Shown: positions 8,403 to 17,608, counted from the stretch's first letter. The stretch: DNA of 64,000 bases from Nonomuraea sp. SYSU D8015 (GCF_008065375.1 NZ_VJYI01000002.1:372001-436000); one strand, 5' to 3'. Notes: generated by a model from the letters alone, not told the origin. Program-made: numbers and translations.

Positions 8403-9545
8403 CTAAAGGCCGAGGGCCTGGGCCGGGTCGGCGATGATGCGCTGGATGATCAGTCCGGCCGCGCCCAGCACCGCCGCGTCCGCGCCGATCCCCGAGACCA
8501 CGAGCGGGGGCGGCGCGCCGCGCATCTGCCCGAGCCGGCCCCCGAGCCCCTCCGTCACCGGCTTCCGGAGCCAGGGGAAGAGCGGCGCGAAGACCCCGCC
8601 GAGCACGATCCTGCCAGGGTCCAGCAGGTGGACCGCAGAGGTGAGCGCCACGCCGAGCGCGTGCCCGGCCCGCTCGCACGCCTCCAGGGCCCGCCGGTCG
8701 CCCGAACCCAGCGCGGCCACCAGCTCGGCCACCGAGTCCAGCGGGCCGAGCAGGGCGTCCTGGCCGGCGTACACCTCCAGGCAGCCCCGCCCGCCGCACC
8801 GGCAGGCGGGCCCGTCGGGCACGACGACCACGTGGCCGAGCTCGCCGGCCAGCCCGTACGTGCCCCGGAACACGGTCCCGTCGACGACGAGCCCGGCGCC
8901 GATGCCGATCTCCCCGGACACGTACAGGAAGTCCGTGTCCCGCGAGCCGAACCACAGCTCGCCCAGCGCCGCCAGGTTGGCCTCGTTGTCGATCGCGAAC
9001 GGCAGGTCGATCAGATCCGCCACGCGCACGTCGCGCCAGCCGAGATGCGGCGCGTTGCGCAGCACCCCACCCTCCACGGTCCCCGGCACGGCGAGGGCGG
9101 CGCCGATGATCCGCAGCCCGGACTCCTCGGCCTCGGCCGTGGTCTCCTTCACCAGGTCGCGCAGGCGCTCCAGGATGTCGGCCGGGTTGGAGTTGCGGTT
9201 GTCGGCCGGCCGGGTGCGGCGCAGCCGTACGGTGCGGGCGAGGTCGACGACGCAGGCGGCCAGGTAGTCGATGTTGATCTCCAGCCCCAGCGTGGCCACC
9301 CGGTGGCCGCTCAGGCTCACCGCCACGCCGGGACGCCCCCGCTCGCCGCCCCGCACGGCGCCGCTCTCGGTCACCACCCCCGCCTCCAGCAGGTCCGCGA
9401 CCAGGCTGGACACGGTGGTCTTGGTCAGCCCGGTCATCTCGGCGAGCGCGGCGCGGGTGTGAGGTCCTGTTCGGTGGATGGCATCGAGGACTACGGCCAG
9501 GTTACGGGCACGCATGGAATCATGCCGGACCCCTCTTGACGGCAC
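8403..9545 (-). CDS. ROK family transcriptional repressor (XylR-like)
   Basis: About 380 residues. An N-terminal winged helix-turn-helix (about 15-75: [20 protein letters not shown]) is followed by a ROK sugar-binding domain. The ROK zinc signature is present ([14 protein letters not shown]), as is the ATPase-fold strand [14 protein letters not shown]. Proteins of this build repress sugar-catabolic operons until an inducing sugar binds. It is transcribed divergently from xylA, and a dyad operator candidate lies between them. GTG 9545 is preferred because GGAGG lies 7-8 bases upstream; GTG 9554 and ATG 9515 are alternatives. Confidence 0.88.
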   Translation of the reverse strand: MPSRGVRHDSMRARNLAVVLDAIHRTGPHTRAALAEMTGLTKTTVSSLVADLLEAGVVTESGAVRGGERGRPGVAVSLSGHRVATLGLEINIDYLAACVVDLARTVRLRRTRPADNRNSNPADILERLRDLVKETTAEAEESGLRIIGAALAVPGTVEGGVLRNAPHLGWRDVRVADLIDLPFAIDNEANLAALGELWFGSRDTDFLYVSGEIGIGAGLVVDGTVFRGTYGLAGELGHVVVVPDGPACRCGGRGCLEVYAGQDALLGPLDSVAELVAALGSGDRRALEACERAGHALGVALTSAVHLLDPGRIVLGGVFAPLFPWLRKPVTEGLGGRLGQMRGAPPPLVVSGIGADAAVLGAAGLIIQRIIADPAQALGL

Positions 9546-9562
9546 CCTGCCCACCTCCTCAG

Positions 9563-9588
9563 GATTATGTACAGATTATGGACTAATC
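9563..9588. promoter_or_regulatory. Candidate ROK repressor operator between divergent ROK and xylA genes
   Basis: The sequence GATTATG occurs twice in direct repeat (9563-9569 and 9574-9580). The second copy forms a dyad with TAATC: GATTA-TGGAC-TAATC at 9574-9588. It lies immediately upstream of the xylA Shine-Dalgarno site (GAGGAG, 9591-9596) and just upstream of the divergent ROK start, so one bound repressor could block both genes. The A+T-rich tract stands out in this G+C-rich context. ROK regulators commonly bind such spaced dyads; the assignment to this protein is inference. Confidence 0.55.
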
Positions 9589-9605
9589 TCGAGGAGCGCT
9601 GGCAA

Positions 9606-10757
9606 ATGACCGCATTCACCCCGACCCCAGACGACCGCTTCACCTTCGGCCTGTGGACCGTGGGATGGCAGGCCCGCGACCCGTTCGGCGACGCCTCCCG
9701 GCCGCCGCTCGACCCGGTCGAGACCGTCCACCGCCTGTCCGAGCTCGGCGCGCACGGCGTCACGTTCCACGACGACGACCTGCTCGCCGTCGAGCCCGAC
9801 AGGGAGAAGGCCATCGCCGCGTTCAGGAAGGCCCTGGACGAGACCGGCATGAAGGTCCCGATGGCCACCACGAACCTGTTCACCCACCCGGTCTTCAAGG
9901 ACGGCGCGTTCACCAGCAACGACCGCGACGTCCGCAGGTACGCCCTGCGCAAGGTCATGCGCAACCTCGACCTGGCCGCCTCGCTGGGCGCGAGGACGTA
10001 CGTGTGCTGGGGCGGCCGCGAGGGCGCGGAGTCCGACGCCGCCAAGGACGTCAAGGCCGCGCTCGACCGCTACAAGGAGGGCCTGGACCTGCTCTGCCAG
10101 TACGTCCTCGACAAGGGCTACGACATCCGCTTCGCCATCGAGCCCAAGCCGAACGAGCCCCGCGGCGACATCCTCCTGCCCACGATCGGCCACGCGCTGG
10201 GCCTGATCAACGAGCTGGAGCACCCCGAGATGGTGGGACTCAACCCGGAGGTCGGCCACGAGCAGATGGCCGGGCTCAACTTCGTGCACGGCATCGCCCA
10301 GGCCCTCTGGCACGGCAAGCTCTTCCACATCGACCTCAACGGCCAGCACGGCCCGAAGTACGACCAGGACCTGATCTTCGGCCACGGCGACCTCAAGAGC
10401 GCCTTCTTCCTGGTCGACCTGCTGGAGCACCACGGCTACGACGGCCCGCGCCACTTCGACTACAAGCCGCTGCGCACCGAGGACCCGCAGGACGTGTGGG
10501 ACTCGGCCGCCGCCAACATGCGCACCTACCTCATCCTCAAGGACAAGGCCGCGAAGTTCCGCCAGGACCCCGAGGTCCAGGAGGCCCTGCGCAACTCCCG
10601 CGTGGACGAGCTGGCCCGGCCCACCCTCGCCGAGGGCGAGACCTGGCAGGACCTCGCCAAGGACGACTTCGACGTCGAGGCGGCGGCCGCGCGCGGCTTC
10701 CACTTCACCCGGCTCAACCAGCTCGCGCTCGAGCACCTCATGGGGGTACGTGGATGA
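9606..10757 (+). CDS. xylA: Xylose isomerase
   Basis: 383 residues, close to the 388 of Streptomyces xylose isomerases, with the family N-terminus [16 protein letters not shown]. It interconverts D-xylose and D-xylulose (also D-glucose and D-fructose) using two divalent metals. The active-site residues are visible: His and Asp in VTFHDDDLL, Glu/Lys in [12 protein letters not shown], Glu/His in [11 protein letters not shown], Asp residues in [16 protein letters not shown], and Asp in [11 protein letters not shown] 9606 is chosen for its GAGGAG nine bases upstream. First gene of a three-gene operon with overlapping stop/start codons; no xylulokinase gene follows. Confidence 0.96.
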   Translation: MTAFTPTPDDRFTFGLWTVGWQARDPFGDASRPPLDPVETVHRLSELGAHGVTFHDDDLLAVEPDREKAIAAFRKALDETGMKVPMATTNLFTHPVFKDGAFTSNDRDVRRYALRKVMRNLDLAASLGARTYVCWGGREGAESDAAKDVKAALDRYKEGLDLLCQYVLDKGYDIRFAIEPKPNEPRGDILLPTIGHALGLINELEHPEMVGLNPEVGHEQMAGLNFVHGIAQALWHGKLFHIDLNGQHGPKYDQDLIFGHGDLKSAFFLVDLLEHHGYDGPRHFDYKPLRTEDPQDVWDSAAANMRTYLILKDKAAKFRQDPEVQEALRNSRVDELARPTLAEGETWQDLAKDDFDVEAAAARGFHFTRLNQLALEHLMGVRG

Positions 10758-11497
10758 GCAAACCCATCAGCGTCCAGCTCTACACCGTCAGGGAGCCGCT
10801 GGCCGCCGACCGCGACGGCGTGCTGCGGCGCATCGCGGAGATCGGCTACCGGGCCGTGGAGCCCTACGATCCCACCGCAGACCCCAAGGGCTTCCGCCAG
10901 GTGATCGACGACCTGGGGCTGGGCGTGTCGGGCACGCACGCGTACGCGCTGCTCAGCCGGGAGCCCGCGGAGGTCTTCGACGCGATCGCCACGATCGGCG
11001 CCGACCTGGCGATCATCCCGGGTGGCATCGCGCACGAGGAGTTCACCACCCGCGACGGCCTCCAGCGCACCGCCGACCTGCTGAACGGACTGGCGGACAA
11101 GGCCGCCGGGCACGGCATGCGGATCGGCTACCACAACCACTGGTGGGAGATCGAGCCGCGGATCGAGGGCCGGCACGCCATCGAGGCGCTGGCCGACCTG
11201 CTCGCCCCCGAGGTGTTCCTGGAGATCGACACCTACTGGGCGGCGGTGGGCGGCGCCGACGTGCCCGCCCTGCTCGGCCGCCTCGCGGACCGTACGCTGG
11301 CGCTGCACGTCAAGGACGGCCCGGTGGTCAAGGGCGAGCCGCACACCGCGGTGGGCCAGGGCGTCATGCCCGTGCCCGGCATCCTGGCCGCCGCCCCGGA
11401 CGCCTGGCGTGTCGTCGAGCTGGACGAGTGCGCGACCGACGTCTTCACCGCCCTCGCGGACAGCCACGCCTACCTCACCTCATTGGAGAGCTCTTGA
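10754..11497 (+). CDS. Sugar phosphate isomerase/epimerase (xylose isomerase-like TIM barrel)
   Basis: 247 residues forming a TIM barrel of the AP-endonuclease 2 / IolE-like superfamily. Metal-site residues are visible in [16 protein letters not shown] context (HNHWWE), [15 protein letters not shown] and VVELDEC. Members isomerise or epimerise sugars, inosose or keto-sugars. The ATG at 10754 overlaps the xylA stop (ATGA), indicating translational coupling. With XylA and the following dehydrogenase it suggests stepwise oxidation and isomerisation of one sugar; the true substrate is unknown. Confidence 0.88.
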   Translation: MSKPISVQLYTVREPLAADRDGVLRRIAEIGYRAVEPYDPTADPKGFRQVIDDLGLGVSGTHAYALLSREPAEVFDAIATIGADLAIIPGGIAHEEFTTRDGLQRTADLLNGLADKAAGHGMRIGYHNHWWEIEPRIEGRHAIEALADLLAPEVFLEIDTYWAAVGGADVPALLGRLADRTLALHVKDGPVVKGEPHTAVGQGVMPVPGILAAAPDAWRVVELDECATDVFTALADSHAYLTSLESS

Positions 11498-12597
11498 GCA
11501 ACGGCCCCGTCGGCGTCGCCCTGGTCGGCGCCGGGAACATCAGTGGCCAGTACCTCCGGACCCTCACCGCCTTCCCCGACGTCCGCGTGCTGGGCGTCGC
11601 GGACCTCGACACCGAGCGCGCCGCCGCCGTGGCGCGCGAACACGACGTGCCCGTCTCGGGCCCGCTCTCCGCAGTGCTCGGCCTCCCCGAGGTCGAGCTC
11701 GTCGTCAACCTCACCATCCCGTCCGCCCACGCGGCCGTCGCGCTGGAGTCGCTGCGCGCCGGCAAACACGTGTACGGCGAGAAGCCGCTCGCCATGGACG
11801 CCGACGAGGGCGCGAAGATCGTGGCCGAGGCCGCCAACCTCGGCCTGCGGGTCGGCGGCGCCCCCGACACGTTCCTCGGCGCCGGGCTCCAGTCGGCCGT
11901 GCACGCCCTGCGCTCGGGCCTGATCGGCGAGCCGGTCGCCGTCACGGCGGCCACGCAGAGCCTCGGCCCGGAGTCCTGGCATCCCAACCCCGAGTTCTTC
12001 TACCAGCCCGGCGGCGGTCCCCTCTTCGACCTCGGCCCCTACTACCTGACCGCCCTGGTGTCCCTCCTCGGCCCCGTCGCGCGGGTGGCGGCGAGCACCC
12101 GCAGGGGGCGCGAGCAGCGCGTCGTGGGCTCGGGACCCAAGGCCGGGAAGATCTTCCCGGTGGACGTGCCGACGCACGTCAACGCCCTGCTCGACTTCCC
12201 GGGCACGGCCACGGCGTCCGCCACGTTCAGCTTCGACTCGGCCGTCAACCGCAGGATGATCGAGATCATCGGCACCGAGGGCGCCCTGTCGCTCCCCGAC
12301 CCCAACACCTTCGAGGGGCCGCTGCTGGCCCGCGGCCTGCACGACACGGACTGGCGGGAGCTGCCGCTGTCGGGCACGACGGCGGGGCGCGGCATCGGCG
12401 TCCTCGACATGGCCCGGTCGATCCGCGCGGGCACACCGCACCGGGCCTCGGGCGAGCTGGCCTACCACGTGCTCGAGCTCATGGTCGCCATCGCGGACTC
12501 GGGCGAGCACGCGGAGTTCCGCCCGATCGCCTCCACCGTGACCGCGCCGGAGCCGCTGCCGGCGGACTGGGACCCCTACGCCGCCACCCTGTCCTGA
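11494..12597 (+). CDS. Gfo/Idh/MocA family NAD(P)-dependent oxidoreductase
   Basis: 367 residues. A Rossmann domain at the N-terminus carries GAGNISGQYLRTL and VADLDTERA. The family's EKP motif is in VYGEKPLAMDADEG, and the C-terminal sheet domain includes GGGPLFDLGPYY. Members oxidise sugars or cyclitols such as myo-inositol, or reduce keto-sugars. The start is a TTG at 11494 overlapping the previous stop (TTGA), preceded by GGAGAG. It is the last gene of the operon, followed by a G+C-rich hairpin that may end transcription. Confidence 0.88.
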   Translation: MSNGPVGVALVGAGNISGQYLRTLTAFPDVRVLGVADLDTERAAAVAREHDVPVSGPLSAVLGLPEVELVVNLTIPSAHAAVALESLRAGKHVYGEKPLAMDADEGAKIVAEAANLGLRVGGAPDTFLGAGLQSAVHALRSGLIGEPVAVTAATQSLGPESWHPNPEFFYQPGGGPLFDLGPYYLTALVSLLGPVARVAASTRRGREQRVVGSGPKAGKIFPVDVPTHVNALLDFPGTATASATFSFDSAVNRRMIEIIGTEGALSLPDPNTFEGPLLARGLHDTDWRELPLSGTTAGRGIGVLDMARSIRAGTPHRASGELAYHVLELMVAIADSGEHAEFRPIASTVTAPEPLPADWDPYAATLS

Positions 12598-12603
12598 TCG
12601 CCG

Positions 12604-12638
12604 CCGGGGGCTGCGGGCAGCGCCACCGCCGCCCCCGG
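12604..12638 (+). terminator. Hairpin after the xylA operon
   Basis: CCGGGGGC at 12604-12611 pairs with GCCCCCGG at 12631-12638 across a 19-base loop, just after the oxidoreductase stop codon. There is no U-tract, as is common for actinomycete terminators. It could end the operon or stabilise its 3' end. Confidence 0.4.
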
Positions 12639-12652
12639 GGCACAGCAGGCAT

Positions 12653-12669
12653 GATTACGGACAGTTATG
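12653..12669. promoter_or_regulatory. Second, degenerate copy of the xylA operator sequence
   Basis: GATTACGGACAGTTATG here matches GATTATGTACAGATTATG of the xylA/ROK operator, with two substitutions and one base missing. It lies downstream of the operon and about 120 bases before the LysRS gene. It could be a distal operator for the ROK repressor or a chance match. Confidence 0.25.
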
Positions 12670-12787
12670 TCAGCCTTGCGCAATGACACTATCACGGGAG
12701 AGCTTCCCGCACGTCAACGAGGTGACGGGCCGGCCGAACCGTCCGAATGCGTTGGCTTGAGCCGACAGGAACCGCGACAATGGCCCG

Positions 12788-14392
12788 ATGGCTGCACGTG
12801 GTGAGAACGATTGGGTGTCCAAGTTCGCGGACGAGGTGATCTCCGAGGCGGAAAGACGCGCGCCCGGCGAAACCATCGTGTGCGCCTCCGGCCTGAGCCC
12901 GTCCGGGCCGATCCACCTGGGCAACCTCCGTGAGGTCATGACCCCCCACCTGGTCGCCGACGAGATCCGGCGGCGCGGCGTCGCCTGCGTCCACCTGCTG
13001 TCCTGGGACGACTACGACCGTTTCCGCAGGGTTCCCGCGGGCGTCGACCCGTCGTGGGCCGAGCACATCGGCAAGCCGCTCACCTCGGTGCCCGCCCCTC
13101 CTGGCAGCACGCACGCCAACTGGGCCGAGCACTTCAAGGCCCCCATGATCGAGGCCATGGCCGAGCTGGGCGTGCGCTGCCGGACCATCAGCCAGACCGA
13201 GCAATACACCTCGGGCGCCTACCGCGAGCAGATCCTGCTGGCCGTACGCGAGCGGGCGCGGATCGACGCCGTGCTGTCGCGGCACCGGTCCAAGCAGGTC
13301 GAGGACTATTTCCCGTACAAGCCGTACTGCGACCTGTGCGGGCGCGACCTCACGACGGTCACGGCGTACGACGACGAGACCACCGAGCTGGCCTACACCT
13401 GCGAGTGCGGCTTCGGCGAGACCGTGCGCCTGGCCGAGCACGACCGCGGCAAGCTGGTGTGGAAGGTCGACTGGCCGATGCGCTGGGCGTACGAGGGTGT
13501 GATCTTCGAGCCGTCCGGCGTCGACCATCACTCGCCCGGCTCGGCGTGGACGGTCGGCGGCAGGATCGTGACCGAGGTGTTCGGCGGGCGGCAGCCGATC
13601 GGCCCGATGTACGCGTTCGTCGGCATCACCGGCATGGCCAAGATGAGCAGCTCCAAGGGCGACGTGCCCACCCCGGCCGACGCGCTGGAGATCATGGAGG
13701 CGCCGGTGCTGCGCTGGCTGTACGCCCGCCGCAGGCCCGCCCAGTCCTTCAAGATCGCCTTCGACCAGGAGATCCACCGCCTCTACGACGAGTGGGACGC
13801 CCTGGGCCGCAAGATCGAGGCGGGGCAGGCGCAACCCGCCGAGCTGGCCGCCCACGACCGCGCGGTCCGCACGGCCGAGGGCCCGCTGCCGGCCACCCCG
13901 CGTCCCGTCCCCTACCGGACGCTGGCCTCCATCGCCGACATCACGACCGGCCACGCCGAGCAGACCCTGCGCATCCTGCGCGACCTCGACGGCATCGGCG
14001 ACCTCGACGAAGCCCGCCCCCGCCTGGACCGGGCACAGCGCTGGGTCGACACGCATCTGCCCGCCGACCAGCGCACGCGCGTGCGCGAGTCGCCCGACCA
14101 GGAGCTGCTCGACTCGCTCGGCCCGGGCGAGCGCGAAGCGCTGCGGATGCTGGCCGACGGCCTGGACGACGACTGGTCGCTCGACGGGCTGACCACGCTC
14201 GTGTACGGCGTGCCGAAGCGCCAGGCCGGGCTGACCCCCGAGGCCGAGCCCACTCCGGAGCTGAAGGCGGCCCAGCGGGCCTTCTTCGCCCTCCTCTACC
14301 GGCTCCTCGTCGGCCGCGACACGGGCCCGAGGCTGCCCACGCTCCTGCTGGCCGTGGGCGCCGACCGGGTGCGGAAGCTGATCGGCACGTGA
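12788..14392 (+). CDS. lysS: Class I lysyl-tRNA synthetase
   Basis: 534 residues of the class I (archaeal/spirochaete-type) lysine-tRNA ligase, which is unrelated in fold to the common class II enzyme. The HIGH-equivalent motif is in GPIHLGNLREV (about residues 41-51) and the KMSKS-equivalent in MAKMSSSKGD. A treble-clef zinc site appears in CDLCGRDLTT with CECGFGE. It charges tRNA-Lys in the cytoplasm. An ATP-dependent kinase gene overlaps its stop by four bases. Actinomycetes may carry class I, class II or both, so this could be the sole or an accessory enzyme. Confidence 0.92.
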   Translation: MAARGENDWVSKFADEVISEAERRAPGETIVCASGLSPSGPIHLGNLREVMTPHLVADEIRRRGVACVHLLSWDDYDRFRRVPAGVDPSWAEHIGKPLTSVPAPPGSTHANWAEHFKAPMIEAMAELGVRCRTISQTEQYTSGAYREQILLAVRERARIDAVLSRHRSKQVEDYFPYKPYCDLCGRDLTTVTAYDDETTELAYTCECGFGETVRLAEHDRGKLVWKVDWPMRWAYEGVIFEPSGVDHHSPGSAWTVGGRIVTEVFGGRQPIGPMYAFVGITGMAKMSSSKGDVPTPADALEIMEAPVLRWLYARRRPAQSFKIAFDQEIHRLYDEWDALGRKIEAGQAQPAELAAHDRAVRTAEGPLPATPRPVPYRTLASIADITTGHAEQTLRILRDLDGIGDLDEARPRLDRAQRWVDTHLPADQRTRVRESPDQELLDSLGPGEREALRMLADGLDDDWSLDGLTTLVYGVPKRQAGLTPEAEPTPELKAAQRAFFALLYRLLVGRDTGPRLPTLLLAVGADRVRKLIGT

Positions 14393-14916
14393 AAGGCGCC
14401 GTCCTGATCACCGGCATCTCGGCCTCGGGCAAGTCCACGGTGGCCCAGGCGCTGGCCGAGCGGCTGCCCCGCGCCGCCCACGTACGCGGTGACGCGTTCC
14501 GCCGCATGGTGGTCTCCGGCCGCGCCGACATGGCGCCGGAGAAGGCCGAGGAGGCCGTACGCCAACTCCACCTGCGTTACCGGATCGCGGCCACCGCGGC
14601 GGACCTCTACGCCGACGCGGGCTTCACCGCGATCGTGCAGGACGTCGTGCTCGGTGCGGACCTGGAGCTCTTCACGACGTGGCTGCGCACCCGCCCGCTC
14701 CACGTGGTCGTGCTGGCCCCCGACGCGGCCACGGTGGAGCGCCGGGAGCGCGAACGCGCCAAGACGGGTTACGCGGACTGGACGGTCGCGCGGCTGGACG
14801 AGGTCCTGCGCCTTGAGACCCCGCGCATCGGCCTGTGGCTCGACACGTCCCGGCAGACCCCTGAGGAGACCGTGGACGAGGTCATCGCCAGGGCGGATGA
14901 GGCAAGAGTGACTTGA
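14389..14916 (+). CDS. P-loop kinase, chloramphenicol phosphotransferase / gluconokinase-like
   Basis: 175 residues from a GTG that overlaps the LysRS stop (GTGA). A Walker A motif opens the protein (GISASGKSTVAQAL, about residues 8-21). HVRGDAFRRMV follows, a typical acceptor-binding stretch in small-molecule kinases, then a lid-like ERRERERAKTGY. The build matches chloramphenicol 3-O-phosphotransferase-like and shikimate/gluconate kinase-like proteins. The substrate is not evident. Tight coupling to LysRS suggests co-expression, though not necessarily a shared pathway. Confidence 0.75.
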   Translation: MKGAVLITGISASGKSTVAQALAERLPRAAHVRGDAFRRMVVSGRADMAPEKAEEAVRQLHLRYRIAATAADLYADAGFTAIVQDVVLGADLELFTTWLRTRPLHVVVLAPDAATVERRERERAKTGYADWTVARLDEVLRLETPRIGLWLDTSRQTPEETVDEVIARADEARVT

Positions 14917-14976
14917 CGTAGACCAATGCAAGGCAGTCTCAAGCGCGCTGCATGTGTGGAGGAGGACCTTGACTAC

Positions 14977-15705
14977 ATGAACAAGCAGCCATCCGCCGCC
15001 AGCGTCAGTGTCATCGTGCCCGCGATGAACGAGGCCGAGAACCTTCCCCATGTCTTCGCCACGCTGCCCGACTGGATCGACGAGGTGATCCTGGTCGACG
15101 GCAACTCGACCGACGACACCATCGCCGTCGCGCGGAGACTGCGCCCCGACCTCCGGGTCGTCGTGCAGACCAGGCGCGGCAAGGGCAACGCGCTCATCGA
15201 GGGCTTCCAGGCCGCCAGGGGCGACATCATCGTGATGATCGACGCCGACGGCTCCACCGACGGCCGCGAGATCCGGGCCTTCGTCGACACGCTGCTCGCC
15301 GGCGCCGACTTCGCCAAGGGCTCCAGGTACGCGCCCGGCGGCGGCTCCGACGACCTCAGCCCGTGGCGCTCGCTCGGCAACAAGGTCCTCACCGGGCTCA
15401 CGAACCTGCTCTACGGCACCCGCTACACCGACCTCTGCTACGGCTACAACGCCTTCTGGGCGCGCCACCTGGAGGCCCTGGACCTCGATTGCGACGGTTT
15501 CGAGATCGAGACGCTGATGAACGTCCGCGCCGCCCAGGCCGGGCTCGTCATCAGCGAGGTCCCCAGCCACGAGCGCTCCCGCATCCACGGCACCAGCAAC
15601 CTCAACGCCGTGCGCGACGGCTGGCGCGTGCTCAAGACGATCCTGCGCGAGCGTGCGCGCGGCACCGCCGTGACGACGCAGACCCAGGTGGCGCTCGCGA
15701 AATGA
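14977..15705 (+). CDS. Family 2 glycosyltransferase (dolichyl-phosphate sugar synthase-like)
   Basis: 242 residues. A GT-A fold is indicated by SVSVIVPAMNEAENLPHV, ILVDGNSTDDT and the metal-binding DxD in MIDADGSTDG. The protein lacks membrane helices and resembles polyprenyl-phosphate mannose/glucose synthases, which load a lipid carrier. ATG 14977 is preferred, with GGAGGAGGA ending ten bases upstream; an ATG at 14926 would add 17 atypical residues. It is followed 19 bases later by the ketopantoate-reductase homologue. Confidence 0.88.
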   Translation: MNKQPSAASVSVIVPAMNEAENLPHVFATLPDWIDEVILVDGNSTDDTIAVARRLRPDLRVVVQTRRGKGNALIEGFQAARGDIIVMIDADGSTDGREIRAFVDTLLAGADFAKGSRYAPGGGSDDLSPWRSLGNKVLTGLTNLLYGTRYTDLCYGYNAFWARHLEALDLDCDGFEIETLMNVRAAQAGLVISEVPSHERSRIHGTSNLNAVRDGWRVLKTILRERARGTAVTTQTQVALAK

Positions 15706-15724
15706 GGAATGACATCCTCTGACA

Positions 15725-16696
15725 ATGCGCTACATAGTGATCGGAGCTGGGGCAGTTGGCGGAACCATCGGTGCCCGCCTGCACCAAGGCGGGCACGACG
15801 TCCTCCTCGTCGCGAGAGGTGCGCACTACGACGCGCTGAAGAGTGACGGCCTGCGCCTGATCACCCCCGAGACCACCGAAACCCTCGACATCCCCGCCGC
15901 CGACGGCCCCGTGCCCGCACGCGACGACGACGTGCTCATCCTGGCCACCAAGTCCCAGGACACGATCGCCGCGCTGGCCGGCTGGCCGGAGGACCTGCCC
16001 GTGGTGTGCGCCCAGAACGGCGTCGCCAACGAGCGCATGGTCCTGCGGCGGTTCTCGCGCGTCTACGGCGTGTGCGTGTGGCTGCCCGCCCAGCACCTGG
16101 AGCCCGGCGTGGTGGCCGCGCACGGGCATCCGTACTCGGGCATGCTGCAGGTCGGCCGCTACCCACAGGGTGTGGACGACCTCGCCGAGGAGATCGTCAC
16201 CGACCTCGGCAAGCGCGGCCTCGTCGCCCGCGCGGTCCCCGACGTGATGCGCTGGAAGCACGGCAAGCTGATCGGCAACCTGGCCAACGCCGTGGAGGCC
16301 CTCGTGGGCCGTGCCGACGGCATGGCGACGGTCGTGGAGCGGGCCAGGGCCGAGGCCATGACCGTGCTCGACCGGGCCGGCATCGCCTACAACACCCCCG
16401 AGGAAGAGTTCCAGGTACGCGGCCACCAGGTGGACGTGCGTCCCGTCGAGGGCGTCTCCCGCGGCGGCGGCTCCTCGTGGCAGAGCCTGGCCAGGGCCAG
16501 CGGCTCCATCGAGGCCGACTACCTCAACGGCGAGATCGTCCTGCTCGGCCGCCTGCACGGCGTGCCCACCCCGGTCAACGAGGTGCTGCGGCGCGAGGCC
16601 AACAGGCACGCCCGCGAGCAGCTCCCGCCCGCCTCGATGCCGCTGGAGACCCTCGTGGCGCTCATCGACGAGCGTTGTGCGGCCGAATCCCGCTGA
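15725..16696 (+). CDS. Ketopantoate reductase family protein (ApbA/PanE-like)
   Basis: 323 residues. The N-terminal NADP-binding Rossmann motif is IGAGAVGGTIGARL. The C-terminal helical domain has the conserved Lys/Asn stretch WKHGKLIGNLANAVEAL and a late SIEADYLNGEIV segment typical of the family. Canonical PanE reduces 2-dehydropantoate to pantoate for coenzyme A synthesis. Actinomycetes have several paralogues acting on other 2-keto acids, so panE is not assigned. A Shine-Dalgarno-like GAGGAATGACATCCTC inverted repeat precedes the start. Confidence 0.82.
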   Translation: MRYIVIGAGAVGGTIGARLHQGGHDVLLVARGAHYDALKSDGLRLITPETTETLDIPAADGPVPARDDDVLILATKSQDTIAALAGWPEDLPVVCAQNGVANERMVLRRFSRVYGVCVWLPAQHLEPGVVAAHGHPYSGMLQVGRYPQGVDDLAEEIVTDLGKRGLVARAVPDVMRWKHGKLIGNLANAVEALVGRADGMATVVERARAEAMTVLDRAGIAYNTPEEEFQVRGHQVDVRPVEGVSRGGGSSWQSLARASGSIEADYLNGEIVLLGRLHGVPTPVNEVLRREANRHAREQLPPASMPLETLVALIDERCAAESR

Positions 16697-16775
16697 CCTT
16701 CAGATCATCCTCATCGCGCATAGCCCAACGCTGTGTGGGCAGTTGAAGCGCCTCTGACGACAAGGGGTGAGTTGG

Positions 16776-17126
16776 ATGATTCTCTTGGGTCTGCTTCTGG
16801 TCCTGCTCGCCGTCGGCGCCGTCGCCCTGGTCCTCACCGAGGAGACCAGCAGGTACATCCTGTTCGGATACACCTTCGAGCTCAACCACCTGGAGATGTT
16901 CCTCGCCGGGGCGGCCACCGCCGCCGTCCTGGTGCTGGGTCTCTGGCTGCTGAGCTCGGGCTCGCGTCGGACGGCCAGGCAGCGCCGCAGGCTGCGTAGT
17001 GCCAGGGCGGAGGCCTCCAGCCGGGTCGCCCAGCTGGAGGACGAGAAGCGCGATCTGGAACGGCGGCTGGAACGCGAGCACACCACGTCCGACCGGCTCG
17101 TGGCCCGCGGCCCCGACGGTTCGTGA
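16776..17126 (+). CDS. Small two-helix membrane protein with C-terminal coiled coil
   Basis: 116 residues. A first membrane helix lies at the N-terminus (MILLGLLLVLLAVGAVALVL) and a second at about residues 42-62 (MFLAGAATAAVLVLGLWLL). A charged cytoplasmic tail follows, predicted as a coiled coil (ASSRVAQLEDEKRDLERRLE). This resembles LapA-type assembly/scaffold membrane proteins, but the match is only architectural. ATG 16776 is preferred because AAGGGG lies about nine bases upstream; GTG 16767 is an alternative. It converges with the next membrane-protein gene. Confidence 0.75.
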   Translation: MILLGLLLVLLAVGAVALVLTEETSRYILFGYTFELNHLEMFLAGAATAAVLVLGLWLLSSGSRRTARQRRRLRSARAEASSRVAQLEDEKRDLERRLEREHTTSDRLVARGPDGS

Positions 17127-17546
17127 TCACACCGGCTGGCGCGAGGGCATGAGCTTGCCCTCGCGCCAGAGCGCGAACCCCGTGATCAGCGCCCCCAGCC
17201 CCTCCCAGAGCCCGACGCCGAAGAACTTCGCCGGCGCCGCCCCCGTCACCACCAGCGTGGTGAAGACCGCGAACGTGACCAGCCGGAACGGCACGGTCCA
17301 GCGGAAGAACGGCGTGTAGTCCGCCGACGCCGCGAACATGTAGTAGACGCCCATGTTCACCGCCGCCATGGACGAGGCGGCCATATAGACCAGCGTGTAA
17401 TCTCCGGCGGGCCGCACCTCGAGCACCTCGAAACCGAGCATGGCCAGCAGCGTGCCGGGCGAGATCAGCCCGAGCAGGCCGAGTGCGAACGCGAGGAATC
17501 CGAAGACCGCGATGGTCCATCCGGAGAAAGAACGCGGAAGACGCAC
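17127..17546 (-). CDS. Hypothetical four-helix membrane protein
   Basis: 139 residues with about four hydrophobic helices: WTIAVFGFLAFALGLLGL, the YMAASSMAAVNMGVYYMF stretch, FRLVTFAVFTTLVVTGAA and a final LWEGLGALITGFALW. The GTG at 17546 is chosen because GGAAGGA stands five bases upstream; a longer frame to 17597 would run into the leader of the divergent kinase gene. No family was recognised with confidence. Its last 11 codons contain one arm and the loop of a perfect 14-bp inverted repeat shared with the convergent gene. Confidence 0.7.
   Translation of the reverse strand: MRLPRSFSGWTIAVFGFLAFALGLLGLISPGTLLAMLGFEVLEVRPAGDYTLVYMAASSMAAVNMGVYYMFAASADYTPFFRWTVPFRLVTFAVFTTLVVTGAAPAKFFGVGLWEGLGALITGFALWREGKLMPSRQPV
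17136..17169. terminator. Perfect 14-bp inverted repeat at a convergent gene junction
   Basis: CTGGCGCGAGGGCA (17136-17149) and TGCCCTCGCGCCAG (17156-17169) are exact reverse complements around a six-base loop. The element sits ten bases past the stop of the plus-strand gene and inside the 3' coding end of the minus-strand gene. It would form a very stable hairpin in either transcript, so it is a candidate bidirectional terminator. No U-tract follows on either strand. Confidence 0.6.
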
Positions 17547-17608
17547 AGAAATCCTTCCAAAGGGGGGTGTAATCTGCGAGGCGATCTCATCATGCACCCG
17601 GAGGTCGC

